A DNA stretch of 64,000 nt, taken from assembly GCF_002980625.1 (NCBI RefSeq), contig NZ_PVLR01000006.1, forward strand, positions 80,502-144,501, read 5' to 3'. The stretch is from Malikia spinosa (lineage in GTDB: Bacteria > Pseudomonadota > Gammaproteobacteria > Burkholderiales > Burkholderiaceae_C). Positions 49,652 through 61,199 of this stretch are shown one piece after another. A program made the position numbers and the translations under genes. Below the pieces are notes generated by a model, which was not told where the DNA came from, searched no databases, and was given only the letters and a program-made list of their open reading frames with translations. The first letter of the stretch is position 1; each line of letters starts with the position of its first letter.

Positions 49652-50017
49652 ATGAGCGAACAAGCCGTTGCCGTTGATACCGAAATGCCCGCCCCGCTGG
49701 TCTTCACCGACAGCGCCGCAATCAAGGTGGCCGACCTGATCGCCGAAGAGGGCAACCCCGACCTCAAGCTGCGCGTCTTTGTCCAGGGCGGCGGCTGCTC
49801 GGGCTTCCAGTACGGCTTCACCTTCGACGAGATCGTCAACGAGGACGACACGGTGATGAGCAAGAACGGCGTCTCGCTGCTGATCGATGCCATGAGCTAC
49901 CAGTACCTGGTCGGCGCCGAGATCGACTACAAGGAAGACCTGCAAGGCGCCCAGTTCGTGATCAAGAACCCGAACGCCAGCACCACCTGCGGTTGCGGCT
50001 CCAGCTTCAGCGTCTGA
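49652..50017 (+). CDS. erpA: Iron-sulfur cluster insertion protein ErpA
   Basis: This 121-residue A-type carrier has the three cluster-binding cysteines Cys49 ([11 protein letters not shown]), Cys113 and Cys115 (TTCGCGSSF). ErpA hands 4Fe-4S clusters to enzymes such as IspG/IspH. The ATG at 49652 gives the usual short N-terminus; a TTG at 49643 adds three residues and is less likely. It is monocistronic, between the rpsI terminator and a shared terminator with anmK. Confidence 0.94.
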   Translation: MSEQAVAVDTEMPAPLVFTDSAAIKVADLIAEEGNPDLKLRVFVQGGGCSGFQYGFTFDEIVNEDDTVMSKNGVSLLIDAMSYQYLVGAEIDYKEDLQGAQFVIKNPNASTTCGCGSSFSV

Positions 50018-50071
50018 AGCCTGCCGGGCTGGGCCCGGCTTGCTGACTTGACGCGCGCGAGCGCCTCCCTT

Positions 50072-50109
50072 GCAAAAGCCCGCCGGCCTGGTCGCCCGCG
50101 GGCTTTTGC
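50072..50109. terminator. Bidirectional terminator between erpA and anmK
   Basis: A 12-bp inverted repeat GCAAAAGCCCGC / GCGGGCTTTTGC has a 14-base loop and A/T runs on both sides, between converging genes. Confidence 0.85.
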
Positions 50110-50123
50110 CTTGGCGGCTCGCC

Positions 50124-51296
50124 TCAGGCCGGGTGGATGGCGCCCAGGATGCGCGGGCCGGCGGCTCCGGTGACCGCGCTCAGGTTGCCCGGCAGCCCTT
50201 GCAGGGTCTGCCAGGCCAGCCAGGCAAAGGCCGCGGCTTCGACCAGGTCGACCGGCCAGCCGCGCTCGGCCGTCGTCAACACCGGGCAGGGCGCCAGCTC
50301 GCGGCGCAGCACGGCCATCAGCGCGTCGTTGCAGGCACCGCCGCCGCAGACCAGCAGTTCGGATAGACCTGCATCACCCCAGGGCAGCTCGCGCAGCGCC
50401 TGCGCAATGCTGCACGCGGTCAGCTCGACCAGCGTGGCCTGCACATCGGTCGCTGCCAGGGCCTCGAAGCCCTGCAGCTGCCGCTGCAGCCAGGTGGCGT
50501 GGAACAGGTCGCGTCCGGTGCTCTTGATGCCCTGCAGCGCGAAATAGGGCTCGGCCAGCAGCTTGGCCAGCAGCGCCTGGTCGGCCCGGCCAGTCGCGCC
50601 CCAGGCGCCGCCACGGTCGTAGCTCGCCCCGGTATGGCGCGCGCACCAGAGGTCGAGCAGCATGTTGCCAGGACCGGTGTCCAGGCCCAGCACGCGGCCG
50701 TCGCTCGTCAAGGCCGTGACATTGGCGATGCCGCCGATGTTGACGACCGCTACCGACGATCCGGGCTGGCCGAACACCTCGCGATGAAAGGCCGGCACCA
50801 GCGGTGCGCCCTGGCCGCCGGCGGCGATGTCGCGGCTGCGGAAGTCGGCGACCACGGCGATGCCGCTCAGCTCGGCCAGCAGCGCAGGCTGGTTGAGCTG
50901 CAGGGTGTAGGGCGGAAATTCGGGGTCTTGCGCATCGACCCGGCGTCCGCGCAGCCAGGCGCCGGGCGGGTGGTGGCGCACGGTCTGGCCGTGGGCGCCG
51001 ATCGCCTGGACTGCGCTGGCTGGGGTGCCGCTGGCGGCCAGCAGCGCCTGCACGACCTCGGCATAGACCTGCGTCAGCTGGTGCGCCGCGACCGCCGCGC
51101 GGTGCAGTTCATCCGGGCCACTGGCATTGAGTGCCAGCAGTTCGTCGCGCAGCCCGGGCGGCAAGGGCAGGCCATGGCTGGCCAGCACGCGCGGCGGCTG
51201 GGCCGCGAAGTCGACCAGCACGCCATCCACCCCGTCGAGCGAGGTGCCGGACATCAGGCCGATGCAGAGCGCCGGGCTGGCAGCGGGGCTGGGCAA
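50124..51296 (-). CDS. anmK: Anhydro-N-acetylmuramic acid kinase
   Basis: This 390-residue sugar kinase of the ASKHA fold phosphorylates 1,6-anhydroMurNAc released by lytic transglycosylases such as MltA and RlpA encoded in this window. Motifs are CIGLMSGTSLDGVDGVLVDF (from residue 11), GAHGQTVRHHP and LDTGPGNMLLDLW, and VCGGGACNDALM near the end. It lies three bases downstream of the M23 peptidase stop on the same strand, a cell-wall remodelling and recycling pair. Confidence 0.94.
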   Translation of the reverse strand: MPSPAASPALCIGLMSGTSLDGVDGVLVDFAAQPPRVLASHGLPLPPGLRDELLALNASGPDELHRAAVAAHQLTQVYAEVVQALLAASGTPASAVQAIGAHGQTVRHHPPGAWLRGRRVDAQDPEFPPYTLQLNQPALLAELSGIAVVADFRSRDIAAGGQGAPLVPAFHREVFGQPGSSVAVVNIGGIANVTALTSDGRVLGLDTGPGNMLLDLWCARHTGASYDRGGAWGATGRADQALLAKLLAEPYFALQGIKSTGRDLFHATWLQRQLQGFEALAATDVQATLVELTACSIAQALRELPWGDAGLSELLVCGGGACNDALMAVLRRELAPCPVLTTAERGWPVDLVEAAAFAWLAWQTLQGLPGNLSAVTGAAGPRILGAIHPA

Positions 51297-51299
51297 GGC

Positions 51300-52631
51300 T
51301 TACTCGGCGCTGGCTTGCACCACCGTGGCGGCTGCGTCGAGCTGCTGGCGGATGGCCTGGGCCTGGCGCTTGAACTCGGCCTTGGCGCTGGCGGTGACCG
51401 TGGCGCTGCCCCCGTCGCGCGCCAGCGTCAGCGGGTCCTGGTGCTGGTTGCGGACCAGGTATTCGAAGTGCAGGTGTGGCCCGGTCGAGGCGCCGGTGCT
51501 GCCGACGGCGCCGATCAGCGTACCCTGTTCGACCGACTGGCCCTGGCGCACGTTGATGCGGCTCAGGTGGGCGTAGGCGGTCGATTTCTGGTCGCTGTGC
51601 TGCACGACCACGAAGTTGCCGTAGCCGCTTTTCCAGCCGGCATAGGTGACCTTGCCATCGCCGACCGAGCGCACCGGGGTGCCGGTGGGGGCGGCGAAGT
51701 CCACGCCCAGATGGGGCTTTTCGCGACCCGAGATCGGATGGAAGCGCATGCCGTAGCGGCTGCTGACGCGCGAGAACGCGAGCGGCGAGGCCAGGAAGGC
51801 GCGCTTGAGGCTCTGGCCGTTCGGGTTGTGGAAGGCGCCCTTGCTGCCGGCTTCCTGGAACCAGACCACCTGGTGCTTCTGGCCGCGGTTGACGAATTCG
51901 GCGCCCAGCAGCTGGCCGAAGCTCAGCACTTCGCCCTCGGCCTCGAAGGTCTCGTAGGCGACCTGGAAGCGGTCGCCGGGTGCGAGGTCACGTCGGAAGT
52001 CGATTTCGCTGGCGAATACGTCGGCCAGCTGTTCCGCCACGCTGTCGGGCAGCTTGGCGGCATCGGTGGCTTCGAACAGGCTGCTGCGGATGGTGGCGCC
52101 AGCCAGGCGCACCTTGCGTTGCAGCGGGCCGATCTCCAGCTTGGACTGCAGGCCCTGCGCGCCGCGTTCGATCCGCAGCCGGTTGAATTCCTTGCTGTTC
52201 TTGTCTGACCAGAGCACCCGGAGTTCGAGCAGCTGGCCCTTGTCGCTGGTGCGGGTCGAGGCCAGCTTGCCGGCCGGGCCGTCGAGCAGCAGCCGGCGTG
52301 TGACCGGGTCGCGCCCGAGGAAGCTCACGGCCTCGCTGTCGCTGACGCCGAGTCGCTTGAGCAGGCTCTGGACCGAGTCGTTGCGCCTTGTGAGGTCGCT
52401 GTGGAACAGCTCGAAGCGGGCCGGCGGCTTGGCTTGCGCCAGCGGGGCGGTCAGCGCGGGCGTGACCGACTCGACCACCTGCTGGACCGGCAGGTCGGCG
52501 GCATCGGGTGCCAGTGGGGCCACCGCGACCGCGGTGACGCCGGTGCCCAGCAGCAGGGCGCCCAGTCCGGCCATCATTCGGCGCGGGTGGCGCTGCATGG
52601 CTTGCACCAGCAGTTCGAAACGTTGTTTCAT
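51300..52631 (-). CDS. M23 family (LytM-type) peptidoglycan endopeptidase
   Basis: This 443-residue protein is anchored or exported by an N-terminal hydrophobic segment (MMAGLGALLLGTGVTAVAV, about 19-37). It has an OapA/LysM-like middle region (about 90-250) and a C-terminal M23 domain with zinc-site motifs RFHPISGREKPHLGVDFAAP and GASTGPHLHFEYL. The catalytic H and D residues are all present, so it should cut cross-links, as MepM does. The ATG at 52631 directly precedes the basic n-region. It is divergent from tyrS. Confidence 0.92.
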   Translation of the reverse strand: MKQRFELLVQAMQRHPRRMMAGLGALLLGTGVTAVAVAPLAPDAADLPVQQVVESVTPALTAPLAQAKPPARFELFHSDLTRRNDSVQSLLKRLGVSDSEAVSFLGRDPVTRRLLLDGPAGKLASTRTSDKGQLLELRVLWSDKNSKEFNRLRIERGAQGLQSKLEIGPLQRKVRLAGATIRSSLFEATDAAKLPDSVAEQLADVFASEIDFRRDLAPGDRFQVAYETFEAEGEVLSFGQLLGAEFVNRGQKHQVVWFQEAGSKGAFHNPNGQSLKRAFLASPLAFSRVSSRYGMRFHPISGREKPHLGVDFAAPTGTPVRSVGDGKVTYAGWKSGYGNFVVVQHSDQKSTAYAHLSRINVRQGQSVEQGTLIGAVGSTGASTGPHLHFEYLVRNQHQDPLTLARDGGSATVTASAKAEFKRQAQAIRQQLDAAATVVQASAE

Positions 52632-52824
52632 CAAGAAGTAGATCCGGTGGCAGCGGGCTGAATGCGGCCGCTGCGATAAGGGGAAAAGGGGCCGCCAGTA
52701 ACGCGGCGCAGACCGGGACGAGCAGCACCAGCCCAAAGGCAAGAGGCGCGCCAACTAAAATCCCGGTTTGAGACATCTGTCTATTTTACCCAGGCCACAG
52801 AAAGCCGCAACTGGAAAAAACCTT

Positions 52825-54090
52825 ATGAATGAACAAGTTGAGTCCGGGAAAGACGCAGATTTGATAACTGGCAAGGCCACGCCTGTGCTGTCCGATCGCG
52901 TCCAGCACGCGCTGGCCGTGACCCGTCGCGGCTGCGAGGAGCTGATTCCCGAGGCGGACTGGATCAAGAAGCTGGTCAAGAGCGAGGCCAGCGGCCAGCC
53001 GCTGCGCATCAAGCTCGGCCTGGACCCGACTGCGCCCGACATCCACATCGGCCATACCGTAGTGCTCAACAAGATGCGCCAGTTGCAGGACCTCGGGCAT
53101 CAGGTGATCTTCCTGATCGGCGACTTCACGAGCCTGATCGGCGACCCGTCGGGCCGCAACAGCACCCGTCCGCCGTTGACGCCCGAGCAGATCAAGCTCA
53201 ACGCCGAGACCTACTACAAGCAGGCCAGCCTGGTGCTCGACCCCGAGAAGACCGAGATCCGCTACAACAGCGAATGGTGCCTGCCGCTGGGCTCGATGGG
53301 CATGATCCAGCTCTCGGCCAAGTACACGGTCGCGCGCATGATGGAGCGCAACGACTTCCACGACCGCTTCAAGGCCGGCACGCCGATCTCGGTGCATGAG
53401 TTCCTCTATCCGCTGATGCAGGGCTACGACTCGGTTGCGCTGAAATCCGATCTCGAGCTCGGCGGCACCGACCAGAAGTTCAACCTGCTGATGGGCCGCC
53501 ACCTGCAGGCCGAGTACGGCCAGGAGCCGCAGTGCATCCTGACCATGCCGTTGCTCGAAGGCCTGGACGGCGTCGACAAGATGTCGAAGTCGAAGAACAA
53601 CTACATCGGCATCACCGAGCCGGCCAACTCCATGTTCGCCAAGGTGCTGTCGATCTCCGATGTGCTGATGTGGAAGTGGTACACCCTGCTGTCGTTCCGC
53701 AGCGAGGCCGAGATCGCCGCGCTCAAGGCCGCGATCGCCCAGGGCGCCAACCCCAAGGAAGCCAAGGTCGCGCTGGCCAAGGAGATCACGGCGCGCTTCC
53801 ACAGCGCGGCGGCGGCCGACGCGGCCGAGCAGGACTTCATCAACCGCAGCAAGGGCGGCGTGCCGGACGAGATCCCCGAGGTGGCGCTGTCGGGCGCGCC
53901 GCTGGGCATTGGTGCGCTGCTGAAGTCGGCCGGACTGGCGCCGTCGACCAGCGAGGCCAATCGCCTGATCGACGGCGGCGGCGTGCGCGTTGACGGCTCG
54001 GTCGTCAGCGACAAGGGCCTCAAGCTCGAGGCCGGTACCTTCGTGGTCCAGGTCGGCAAGCGCAAGTTCGCGCGCGTGGCGCTGGCATGA
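52825..54090 (+). CDS. tyrS: Tyrosyl-tRNA synthetase
   Basis: This 421-residue class I synthetase has HIGH at 74-77 ([10 protein letters not shown]) and KMSKS at 252-256, so it is of the bacterial TyrS2-like type with an extended catalytic domain. A C-terminal S4 domain (about 355-415, [17 protein letters not shown]) binds the long variable arm of tRNA-Tyr. The ATG at 52825 is preceded by a weak site; upstream in-frame codons lack similarity. Its stop overlaps the dtd ATG (ATGA). Confidence 0.96.
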   Translation: MNEQVESGKDADLITGKATPVLSDRVQHALAVTRRGCEELIPEADWIKKLVKSEASGQPLRIKLGLDPTAPDIHIGHTVVLNKMRQLQDLGHQVIFLIGDFTSLIGDPSGRNSTRPPLTPEQIKLNAETYYKQASLVLDPEKTEIRYNSEWCLPLGSMGMIQLSAKYTVARMMERNDFHDRFKAGTPISVHEFLYPLMQGYDSVALKSDLELGGTDQKFNLLMGRHLQAEYGQEPQCILTMPLLEGLDGVDKMSKSKNNYIGITEPANSMFAKVLSISDVLMWKWYTLLSFRSEAEIAALKAAIAQGANPKEAKVALAKEITARFHSAAAADAAEQDFINRSKGGVPDEIPEVALSGAPLGIGALLKSAGLAPSTSEANRLIDGGGVRVDGSVVSDKGLKLEAGTFVVQVGKRKFARVALA

Positions 54091-54530
54091 AGGCGGTCCT
54101 GCAGCGCGTCAGCGAAGCCCGGGTCACGGTCGAGGGCGAAGTCATCGGCGAAATCGGTCAGGGCCTGCTGGTGCTGCTGTGCGCCGAGCGCGGCGACACC
54201 GAGGCGGTGGCCGACAAGCTGCTGGCGAAGATGCTCAAGCTGCGCATCTTTGCCGACGAGGCCGGCAAGATGAACCGCAGCCTGCAGGATATCGACGGCG
54301 GCCTGCTGCTGGTGAGCCAGTTCACGCTGGCGGCCGATACCTCGGGCGGCAACCGGCCCAGCTTCGGCCAGGCAGCAGCGCCCGACGAGGGCCGCCGGCT
54401 CTACGACCATTTCGTCGCGCAGGCACGCGCTGCCCACCCAGTGGTGCAGACCGGGCGCTTCGCGGCCGACATGCAGGTGCAACTGGTCAACGACGGTCCG
54501 GTGACGATCCCGATGCAGATGAGTGCCTGA
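54087..54530 (+). CDS. dtd: D-aminoacyl-tRNA deacylase
   Basis: This 147-residue dimeric proofreader removes D-amino acids from tRNAs. Signature motifs are SQFTL (77-81) and NDGPVT (135-140), with the Gly-Pro pair (137-138) that excludes L-amino acids. Its coupling to tyrS is apt, since TyrRS is prone to charging D-Tyr. The start overlaps the tyrS stop (ATGA). Confidence 0.96.
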   Translation: MKAVLQRVSEARVTVEGEVIGEIGQGLLVLLCAERGDTEAVADKLLAKMLKLRIFADEAGKMNRSLQDIDGGLLLVSQFTLAADTSGGNRPSFGQAAAPDEGRRLYDHFVAQARAAHPVVQTGRFAADMQVQLVNDGPVTIPMQMSA

Positions 54531-54534
54531 GCCG

Positions 54535-55302
54535 ATGCCCGAGTCGAGTCACGGCCCTGAATCTGGCCCCGGTCAGGGACAGTTATCGCTGTCGACTGCC
54601 GGCGCGGCGCTGTTCTCCGGTCTGGATCAATACGGCCTGAACCTGCAGGCGGTGTTCGACCTGGCCGATCTGCCGCCCGAGCTGCTGGCGACGCTGGGCC
54701 TGGACGGGGCAGGGCGTGCGCGCTTTCGTCAGCTGATCCTGATCGCTCACCTGGGGCGCGATTTCTGGGCCGCGCTGCAGCGGCGCGGGATGCATGGCGC
54801 GCATCCGGTGGACCAGTTCGTGACCGAGCGTGTCGCGGCCTGGATGGCGGATGCCTTGCCGGCTCATGAATGGCAGCAGGTCTTTCCGGGGCCGGCACCG
54901 GTCGGGTTGCAGCGGCTGGGCGCGCTGGCAGGCTGGCACCATGCCTCGCCGTTCTGGGTCGGTGTCGATGCCGACTGGGGCAGCTGGTTTGCCTACCGCG
55001 CGGTCTTGCTGCTTGACACCGCGCTGCCTGTCACGCCCCGGCGCGAGGCTGGATCGCCTTGCGCCGGTTGCGTGGACAAGCCTTGCATCAGCGCCTGTCC
55101 GGCTGGCGCGCTGGCGAGTGAACAAACCGGCGGCTGGCGGCTGCAGGCTTGCCTGGACTGGCGCAAGCAGCCCGGCTCGTCCTGCCTGGACCGTTGCCTG
55201 GCGCGCAACGCCTGTCCGGTCGGCGAGCGCTACCGCTATACCGACCAGCAGATCGCCTATCACTACCTGCACTCGATGCGCCATATCCGCGAGCATTGCT
55301 GA
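54535..55302 (+). CDS. QueG/ferredoxin-like iron-sulfur protein
   Basis: This 255-residue protein has Fe-S cysteines in its C-terminal third: Cys176, 179, 184 and 188 (CAGCVDKPCISACP) and a second set Cys206, 217, 221 and 227 (SSCLDRCLARNACPVG). The first eight-Cys layout recalls the double ferredoxin part of epoxyqueuosine reductase QueG, but the cobalamin-binding N-terminal domain and C-terminal HEAT repeats are missing. It may be an electron-transfer protein; no substrate is proposed. An ATG at 54535 follows the dtd stop by four bases; a GTG at 54523 is possible. A large hairpin element follows its stop. Confidence 0.7.
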   Translation: MPESSHGPESGPGQGQLSLSTAGAALFSGLDQYGLNLQAVFDLADLPPELLATLGLDGAGRARFRQLILIAHLGRDFWAALQRRGMHGAHPVDQFVTERVAAWMADALPAHEWQQVFPGPAPVGLQRLGALAGWHHASPFWVGVDADWGSWFAYRAVLLLDTALPVTPRREAGSPCAGCVDKPCISACPAGALASEQTGGWRLQACLDWRKQPGSSCLDRCLARNACPVGERYRYTDQQIAYHYLHSMRHIREHC

Positions 55303-55321
55303 AAAGTTATCGAGTGCGCTC

Positions 55322-55391
55322 CAGGGCCGGGGTGACGCCGGGCTCCTCATGCTGCAAGCAGAAATCGTCACCCGGCGCCACCCCGGCCCTG
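55322..55391 (+). repeat. Structured hairpin element, copy A (upstream of dbpA)
   Basis: Outer arms CAGGGCCGGGGTG (55322-55334) and CACCCCGGCCCTG (55379-55391) pair perfectly. After one A/C mismatch an inner stem CGCCGGG (55336-55342) / CCCGGCG (55371-55377) closes a 28-nt loop that starts CTCCTCATGCTGC and ends GAAATCGTCA. The element ends 33 bases before the dbpA ATG. A second copy lies just past the dbpA stop. It has no T-run, so it is not a standard terminator. Confidence 0.85.
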
Positions 55392-55424
55392 TCGCCAATC
55401 GACGCTCGCGCCGATAATCGCGCG

Positions 55425-56828
<1,404 letters not shown>

Positions 56829-56855
56829 GCGACATGGCTCGGCTTGGCGCTCGCT

Positions 56856-56929
56856 GCCGGGGCGAGGGCCGCGCCGGGCTCCTCATGCTGCGAGCAGAAA
56901 TCGTCGCCCGGCGCAGCCCTCGCCCCGGC
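56856..56929 (+). repeat. Structured hairpin element, copy B (downstream of dbpA)
   Basis: Outer arms GCCGGGGCGAGGGC (56856-56869) and GCCCTCGCCCCGGC (56916-56929) pair perfectly. One C/A mismatch is followed by GCGCCGGG (56871-56878) / CCCGGCGC (56907-56914) closing a 28-nt loop that matches copy A at 26 of 28 positions. It starts 28 bases after the dbpA stop, in the same orientation as copy A. The stem differs from copy A at several positions, yet pairing is kept. Confidence 0.85.
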
Positions 56930-56989
56930 GGCTGCCTGGCGATGACTCACTGATAACCCGCTTGACTGCCTGGCTCTCGCGAGCCAGTG

Positions 56990-57448
56990 TCACTCGGCGT
57001 AGGGGTTCGGGAAGCCCAGGCCGGCCAGGATCTCGATCTCGTAGGCTTCCATCTCCTCGGCATCCTGTTCGCTGGTCTCGTGGTCCCAGCCCTGGGCGTG
57101 CAGCGCGCCGTGCACCAGCAGGTGGGCGTAATGCTGCTGCAGCGTCTTGCCCTGCTCGGCCGCTTCGCGTGCGACCACCGGCGCGCACAGCACCAGATCG
57201 GCCTGCACCACCGGCTCCTGCGCGTAGTCGAAGGTCAGCACATTGGTCGCGTAGTCCTTTTGCCGATAGTCGCGATTCAGGCTCTGGCCTTCCTCGGCAT
57301 CGACGATGCGCACGGTGATTTCGCCGTCATCGGCCAGCGCGTGGCGCAGCCAGCGCATGACTTTCTGGCGCGGCAGCGCGGCGCGGTGTTCGGCCACGCC
57401 GTCGAAACGGGCGAATTGCAGGGAGAGGGTCAGGTCGGGCAGGGCCAT
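56990..57448 (-). CDS. ybeY: Endoribonuclease YbeY
   Basis: This 152-residue metalloprotein works in 16S rRNA 3'-end maturation and ribosome quality control. The zinc motif [11 protein letters not shown] supplies His113, His117 and His123, and [15 protein letters not shown] is the other conserved block. It converges with dbpA, with hairpin copy B between them. Confidence 0.95.
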   Translation of the reverse strand: MALPDLTLSLQFARFDGVAEHRAALPRQKVMRWLRHALADDGEITVRIVDAEEGQSLNRDYRQKDYATNVLTFDYAQEPVVQADLVLCAPVVAREAAEQGKTLQQHYAHLLVHGALHAQGWDHETSEQDAEEMEAYEIEILAGLGFPNPYAE

Positions 57449-57624
57449 GGTGTGGGGCGAGCCAAGTGGCTGTCGCAGCGTGATATCGTAGAGAAAATTT
57501 TCGTTTAGCCAACGGTATGGCCGGCTATAAGTGCTTACTGTAGCGGCATTGCCGCCACGGCGCGGGCACGGAGCTGATGCAGGCAGTCGGGGGCTGCTTG
57601 CATGAACGGAGATAGGACAAGCAT

Positions 57625-60048
57625 ATGGCCCTCAACGAAGCTGAAACCCGCTACGAACTGATCGACCCCGTCCTGCGGGAAAAAGGCTATCGCCACTGGC
57701 GTGTCAAGCTCGAAACGCCTGCGCCAGTCGAGCCCACGGGTAACAAGGGCCGCCGTCGCGTCGGCAACGGCCGCACCGATTACCTGTTGTGCGTACAGGT
57801 GGGGGATATGCCGAAGCCGCTGCCTGTGGGCGTGATCGAGGCCAAGGCAGAGATCGAAGACCCCCTGAAGGGCATGGAGCAGGGCAAGCGCTACGCCGAA
57901 TGCACCCGCTTCGCGGTGCGATATGTCTTTGCGACCAATGGCCATCGCTACGGTGAGTTCGACCTTGGTACGCAACTGCCATCGCAGCTTTTGCCGTTTC
58001 CCGAATTCCCCAGTCACGAAGCCCTGACGACACGCTACGCCAGCGATGTCGGCTTCGACCTCCAGGTGCCCGAGGCTGCAATGCTGTTCATGGCCGATTC
58101 GCCCGCTTTCAGCAAGCCGCGCTACTACCAGGACGCAGCTATCCGGGCCGCGTTCGAGAAGGTGCTGCGCTGTCGCCAGCAAGGCGATCCCGCGCGCGTG
58201 CTGCTTTCGCTGGCCACTGGGGCGGGCAAGACGGTGATCGCGGCCAACCTGTTGTGGCGCCTGCACGAAGCCGGCCAGCTCGCCAAGCCAGCGCTGTTTC
58301 TATGCGACCGCGACGAGTTGCGCGAACAGGCCTGGGAGAAACTGTCCAGGGCCTTCCCCAAGGGCAGCGTGCGCATCGTCAAGAGCGAGCGCGGACAGAA
58401 TGCCGCCAGCAACGCCAAGATTCACATCGCCACCTACCAGACTCTGGGTCTGGACGACGAAGGTCAGGACTATGCGAGTTTTCTGACCCAGCATTACCCA
58501 GAAAACGCCTTCTCGATCATCGTCATCGACGAATGTCATCGCTCGGCCTTCGGGCGCTGGTCCGAAGTCCTCAGGCGCAACCCGAACGCCATCCATGTTG
58601 GCCTGACTGCCACGCCGCGCCAGTTGCGCGAGTCCAAGCAGCAGAGCGCCGACGATGCCGGGATCACGGCCAACAATCTCAAGTACTTTGGCGATCCGGT
58701 CTACGAGTACACGCTGATCCAGGCGCAGGAGGACGGCTATCTGGCCGCCTGCGAGATCGTCAAGCTCAAGCCCTCGATCGACTGGAAGACCTTCACGCGC
58801 GCCGAAGTGCTGGCCGCCAAGCCCGTCGATGCGCGCACAGGCAAGTACTTGGCCGCCGATGAGATCAAGGACCGCTATGCCGCCGAGCAGTTCGACCACC
58901 TGATCCTGCTGCCCGAGCGCATTGAAGCCATGTGCGCCGACCTGTTCCAGCGCCTGTGCGACAGCGGCGGCCCTGAACAGAAAGTCATCATCTTCTGCGC
59001 CCGCGACCTGCACGCCGATCGCGTCGCGCTGCAGATGCAGCGCCTGTACGTGGCCTGGTGTCAGCAACGAGGCGTCACGCCCAAGGACCATGACGCCTTC
59101 AAGTGCACCGCTGAAGGTGGCTCCGACCTGATCGAGCCCATGCGCGGCTCGGGCGAGCGCTGCTTCATCGCCTGCACCGTCGACCTATTGGCGACAGGCG
59201 TAGATATCGAGCGACTCAATGCCGTGGTGTTCTTCCGCTACCTCAAGTCCAGCATCTCCTTTTACCAGATGGTTGGGCGTGGCACCCGCATCGACGAGCC
59301 AACGCAGAAGTACAAGTTCTGGCTCTACGACTACACCGGCGTGACCGACCTGTTCGGCACCGACTTCATCACGGCACCCGCCAGGCCCAGAGGCACGAAG
59401 CCCGACGATGGCGAGGACGGGGGTGAAGGCGGCGGAGGGGGATCTGGAGAAGGCCATAATCCCCCACCCCTGCCCGAAATGAAGACCGGCCAGTCTGGCA
59501 CCGTAGTGGAACAAGGGCGGTTCATCCTGCAGGAGCGCTTGGTCAACGGCGAGCGGCGCGAAGTGCCGGTGCCGCTCGACGAATACCGGCAGGAGATGGT
59601 GGCACGCGTGCTGCGCGAGGCCGCCACGCTGCATGATTTCCGCAGCCTGTGGGTCGAGACGCAGAAACGCCGCCAGCTGATCGACCATCTGCTGGGTGCG
59701 CATTATTCGCCCGACACCGTGCGCGAGCTGGTCGGCCTGACCGACTGCGATCAGTTCGATCTGTTCGCGCATTACGGTTGGCACGAGAAGGCGCTCAAGC
59801 GCAGCGAGCGCGCCGATGCCTATCTGCAGGCACAGGCGCCCTGGTTCGCGTCGGTCGGCGCCAATGCGGCGATCGTGCTGCAGGGCGTGGGGCGGCAGTT
59901 CGGGCTGGGCGGCACCGAGGCGCTGGAGTCGAGCGAGCTGTGGCATACGCCCGAGATCCGCCGTGCCGGTGGCGTGACCGCGCTGAGCTCCCTGGGCAGG
60001 CCGGTGGATGTGTTGAAGGATGCGAAGATAAGGTTGTTTGAGATATGA
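57625..60048 (+). CDS. hsdR: Type I restriction-modification system, restriction (R) subunit
   Basis: This 807-residue protein cuts unmethylated DNA after ATP-driven translocation. The N-terminal nuclease domain has the PD-(D/E)xK pattern [10 protein letters not shown]...[10 protein letters not shown] (about 48-75). The helicase core has Walker [10 protein letters not shown] (about 195-203), [11 protein letters not shown] (about 301-311) and a C-terminal helicase domain with [12 protein letters not shown] Gly/Asp/Glu-rich linker (about 592-615) leads to the EcoEI-type C-terminal domain. It is shorter than EcoKI HsdR (about 1170) but usual for the EcoEI-like branch. Its stop overlaps hsdS (ATGA). 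First gene of the operon, which is not the standard place. Confidence 0.93.
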   Translation: MALNEAETRYELIDPVLREKGYRHWRVKLETPAPVEPTGNKGRRRVGNGRTDYLLCVQVGDMPKPLPVGVIEAKAEIEDPLKGMEQGKRYAECTRFAVRYVFATNGHRYGEFDLGTQLPSQLLPFPEFPSHEALTTRYASDVGFDLQVPEAAMLFMADSPAFSKPRYYQDAAIRAAFEKVLRCRQQGDPARVLLSLATGAGKTVIAANLLWRLHEAGQLAKPALFLCDRDELREQAWEKLSRAFPKGSVRIVKSERGQNAASNAKIHIATYQTLGLDDEGQDYASFLTQHYPENAFSIIVIDECHRSAFGRWSEVLRRNPNAIHVGLTATPRQLRESKQQSADDAGITANNLKYFGDPVYEYTLIQAQEDGYLAACEIVKLKPSIDWKTFTRAEVLAAKPVDARTGKYLAADEIKDRYAAEQFDHLILLPERIEAMCADLFQRLCDSGGPEQKVIIFCARDLHADRVALQMQRLYVAWCQQRGVTPKDHDAFKCTAEGGSDLIEPMRGSGERCFIACTVDLLATGVDIERLNAVVFFRYLKSSISFYQMVGRGTRIDEPTQKYKFWLYDYTGVTDLFGTDFITAPARPRGTKPDDGEDGGEGGGGGSGEGHNPPPLPEMKTGQSGTVVEQGRFILQERLVNGERREVPVPLDEYRQEMVARVLREAATLHDFRSLWVETQKRRQLIDHLLGAHYSPDTVRELVGLTDCDQFDLFAHYGWHEKALKRSERADAYLQAQAPWFASVGANAAIVLQGVGRQFGLGGTEALESSELWHTPEIRRAGGVTALSSLGRPVDVLKDAKIRLFEI

Positions 60049-61199
60049 GTTTTAGGTTTCGTCCGCTCGCTGAGCTTTGCCGGTCAGATGTCAGAACTAT
60101 CGATCCGCGACGCGACCCCGACCGTGAATTCTGGTACGTCGATATTTCGGCAGTTGATAACGTCAAGAAGAGGATTTCGACTCCGCAAAAGGTGGCTGGA
60201 AAGAACGCATCCGTCCGGGCACGGCAACTGATCACCACGAAGGATGTCCTGGTCGCGACGACGAGACCAAATCTGAATGCGGTCGCCATGGTGCCTGAGC
60301 AATATGACCAACAGGTTTGCAGTTCTGGCTTCTGTGTCTTGCGAGCTGGTCCCGAACTCGCTCCTGACTACCTGTTTGCATTCGTGCAATCGCGTGGGTT
60401 TGTCGAGTCCTTGACTGATCTCACCAAGGGGGCGTTGTATCCGGCGGTGACTGATCGTCAGGTTCTTGCACTGTCGATTCCATGGCTGGAGCTGGATGAA
60501 CAACGCCGCATCGCCGCCGACCTCAAGCTCCAGCTCACCGCTGTCGAGGATGCGCGCCAGGCTGCCGATCAGCAGATTCTCGAATTGAACAGCCTGGCCA
60601 ATGCCATCATCCGTGAAAGCCTGTCGCACCTCGACAGCGAAACGCATGCCCTCGGCGATGTGCTCGACGAGGTCAAGCAGGGCGTCGGCGCGCGCTGGAC
60701 CGACTTCCCCGTGCTGGGCGCTACCCGCGACGGGCTGGCGCCGGCCAAGGAAGGGGTTGGCAAGAACCCCGAGCGCTACAAGCCGGTGCAGGTGGGCACC
60801 GTGTTCTACAACCCGATGCGCATCCTGATCGGTTCGATCGCGATGGTTGATGAGGGTGATGCCGTTGGCATCACGAGTCCCGACTACGTGGTCTTGCGCG
60901 GGCGTGAGGGCGTGGTGGATTCACGCTGGTTCTACTACTGGCTGAGGTCCCCCGAAGGCGAGCGCTGCATTGCCTCGCTGGCGCGTGGCGCGGTGCGCGA
61001 ACGCATGCTGTTCAACCGTTTGGCTGAAGGTCAGATCACACTGCCGCCCTACGCAGCCCAGCAGACCGCCAGCCGTGCACTGGCAGAATTGCGACCCATG
61101 AAGCGGGCCGTCGAGGCGCGCTTGCGCGAGATCGATCTGCTGCCGCAGCGCCTGCTGGCGCAGGTTTTTGATAGTGAAGAGGAGGCAGTCCATGCCTGA
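60045..61199 (+). CDS. hsdS: Type I restriction-modification system, specificity (S) subunit
   Basis: This 384-residue DNA-recognition subunit has two target-recognition domains: the first about 1-150 (FWYVDISAVDNVKKRI) and the second about 205-330 (VKQGVGARWTDFPVLGATRDGL). Each is followed by a conserved spacer helix (DEQRRIAADLKLQLTAVEDA and QQTASRALAELRPMKRAVEA). The first 160 codons are less GC-rich than the rest, as expected for an exchangeable recognition domain. It overlaps hsdR upstream and dinD downstream. The target sequence cannot be predicted. Confidence 0.92.
   Translation: MSFRFRPLAELCRSDVRTIDPRRDPDREFWYVDISAVDNVKKRISTPQKVAGKNASVRARQLITTKDVLVATTRPNLNAVAMVPEQYDQQVCSSGFCVLRAGPELAPDYLFAFVQSRGFVESLTDLTKGALYPAVTDRQVLALSIPWLELDEQRRIAADLKLQLTAVEDARQAADQQILELNSLANAIIRESLSHLDSETHALGDVLDEVKQGVGARWTDFPVLGATRDGLAPAKEGVGKNPERYKPVQVGTVFYNPMRILIGSIAMVDEGDAVGITSPDYVVLRGREGVVDSRWFYYWLRSPEGERCIASLARGAVRERMLFNRLAEGQITLPPYAAQQTASRALAELRPMKRAVEARLREIDLLPQRLLAQVFDSEEEAVHA

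Noticed and set aside
55322..55391. Hairpin copy A as an ordinary rho-independent terminator of the upstream gene
   Set aside because: No T-run follows the stem, the 28-nt loop is far too long and too conserved, and copy B has the same features.
61168..61191. TTG start adding eight codons to dinD
   Set aside because: AGAGGAGG is ideally placed for the ATG at 61192, and the added residues have no family similarity.
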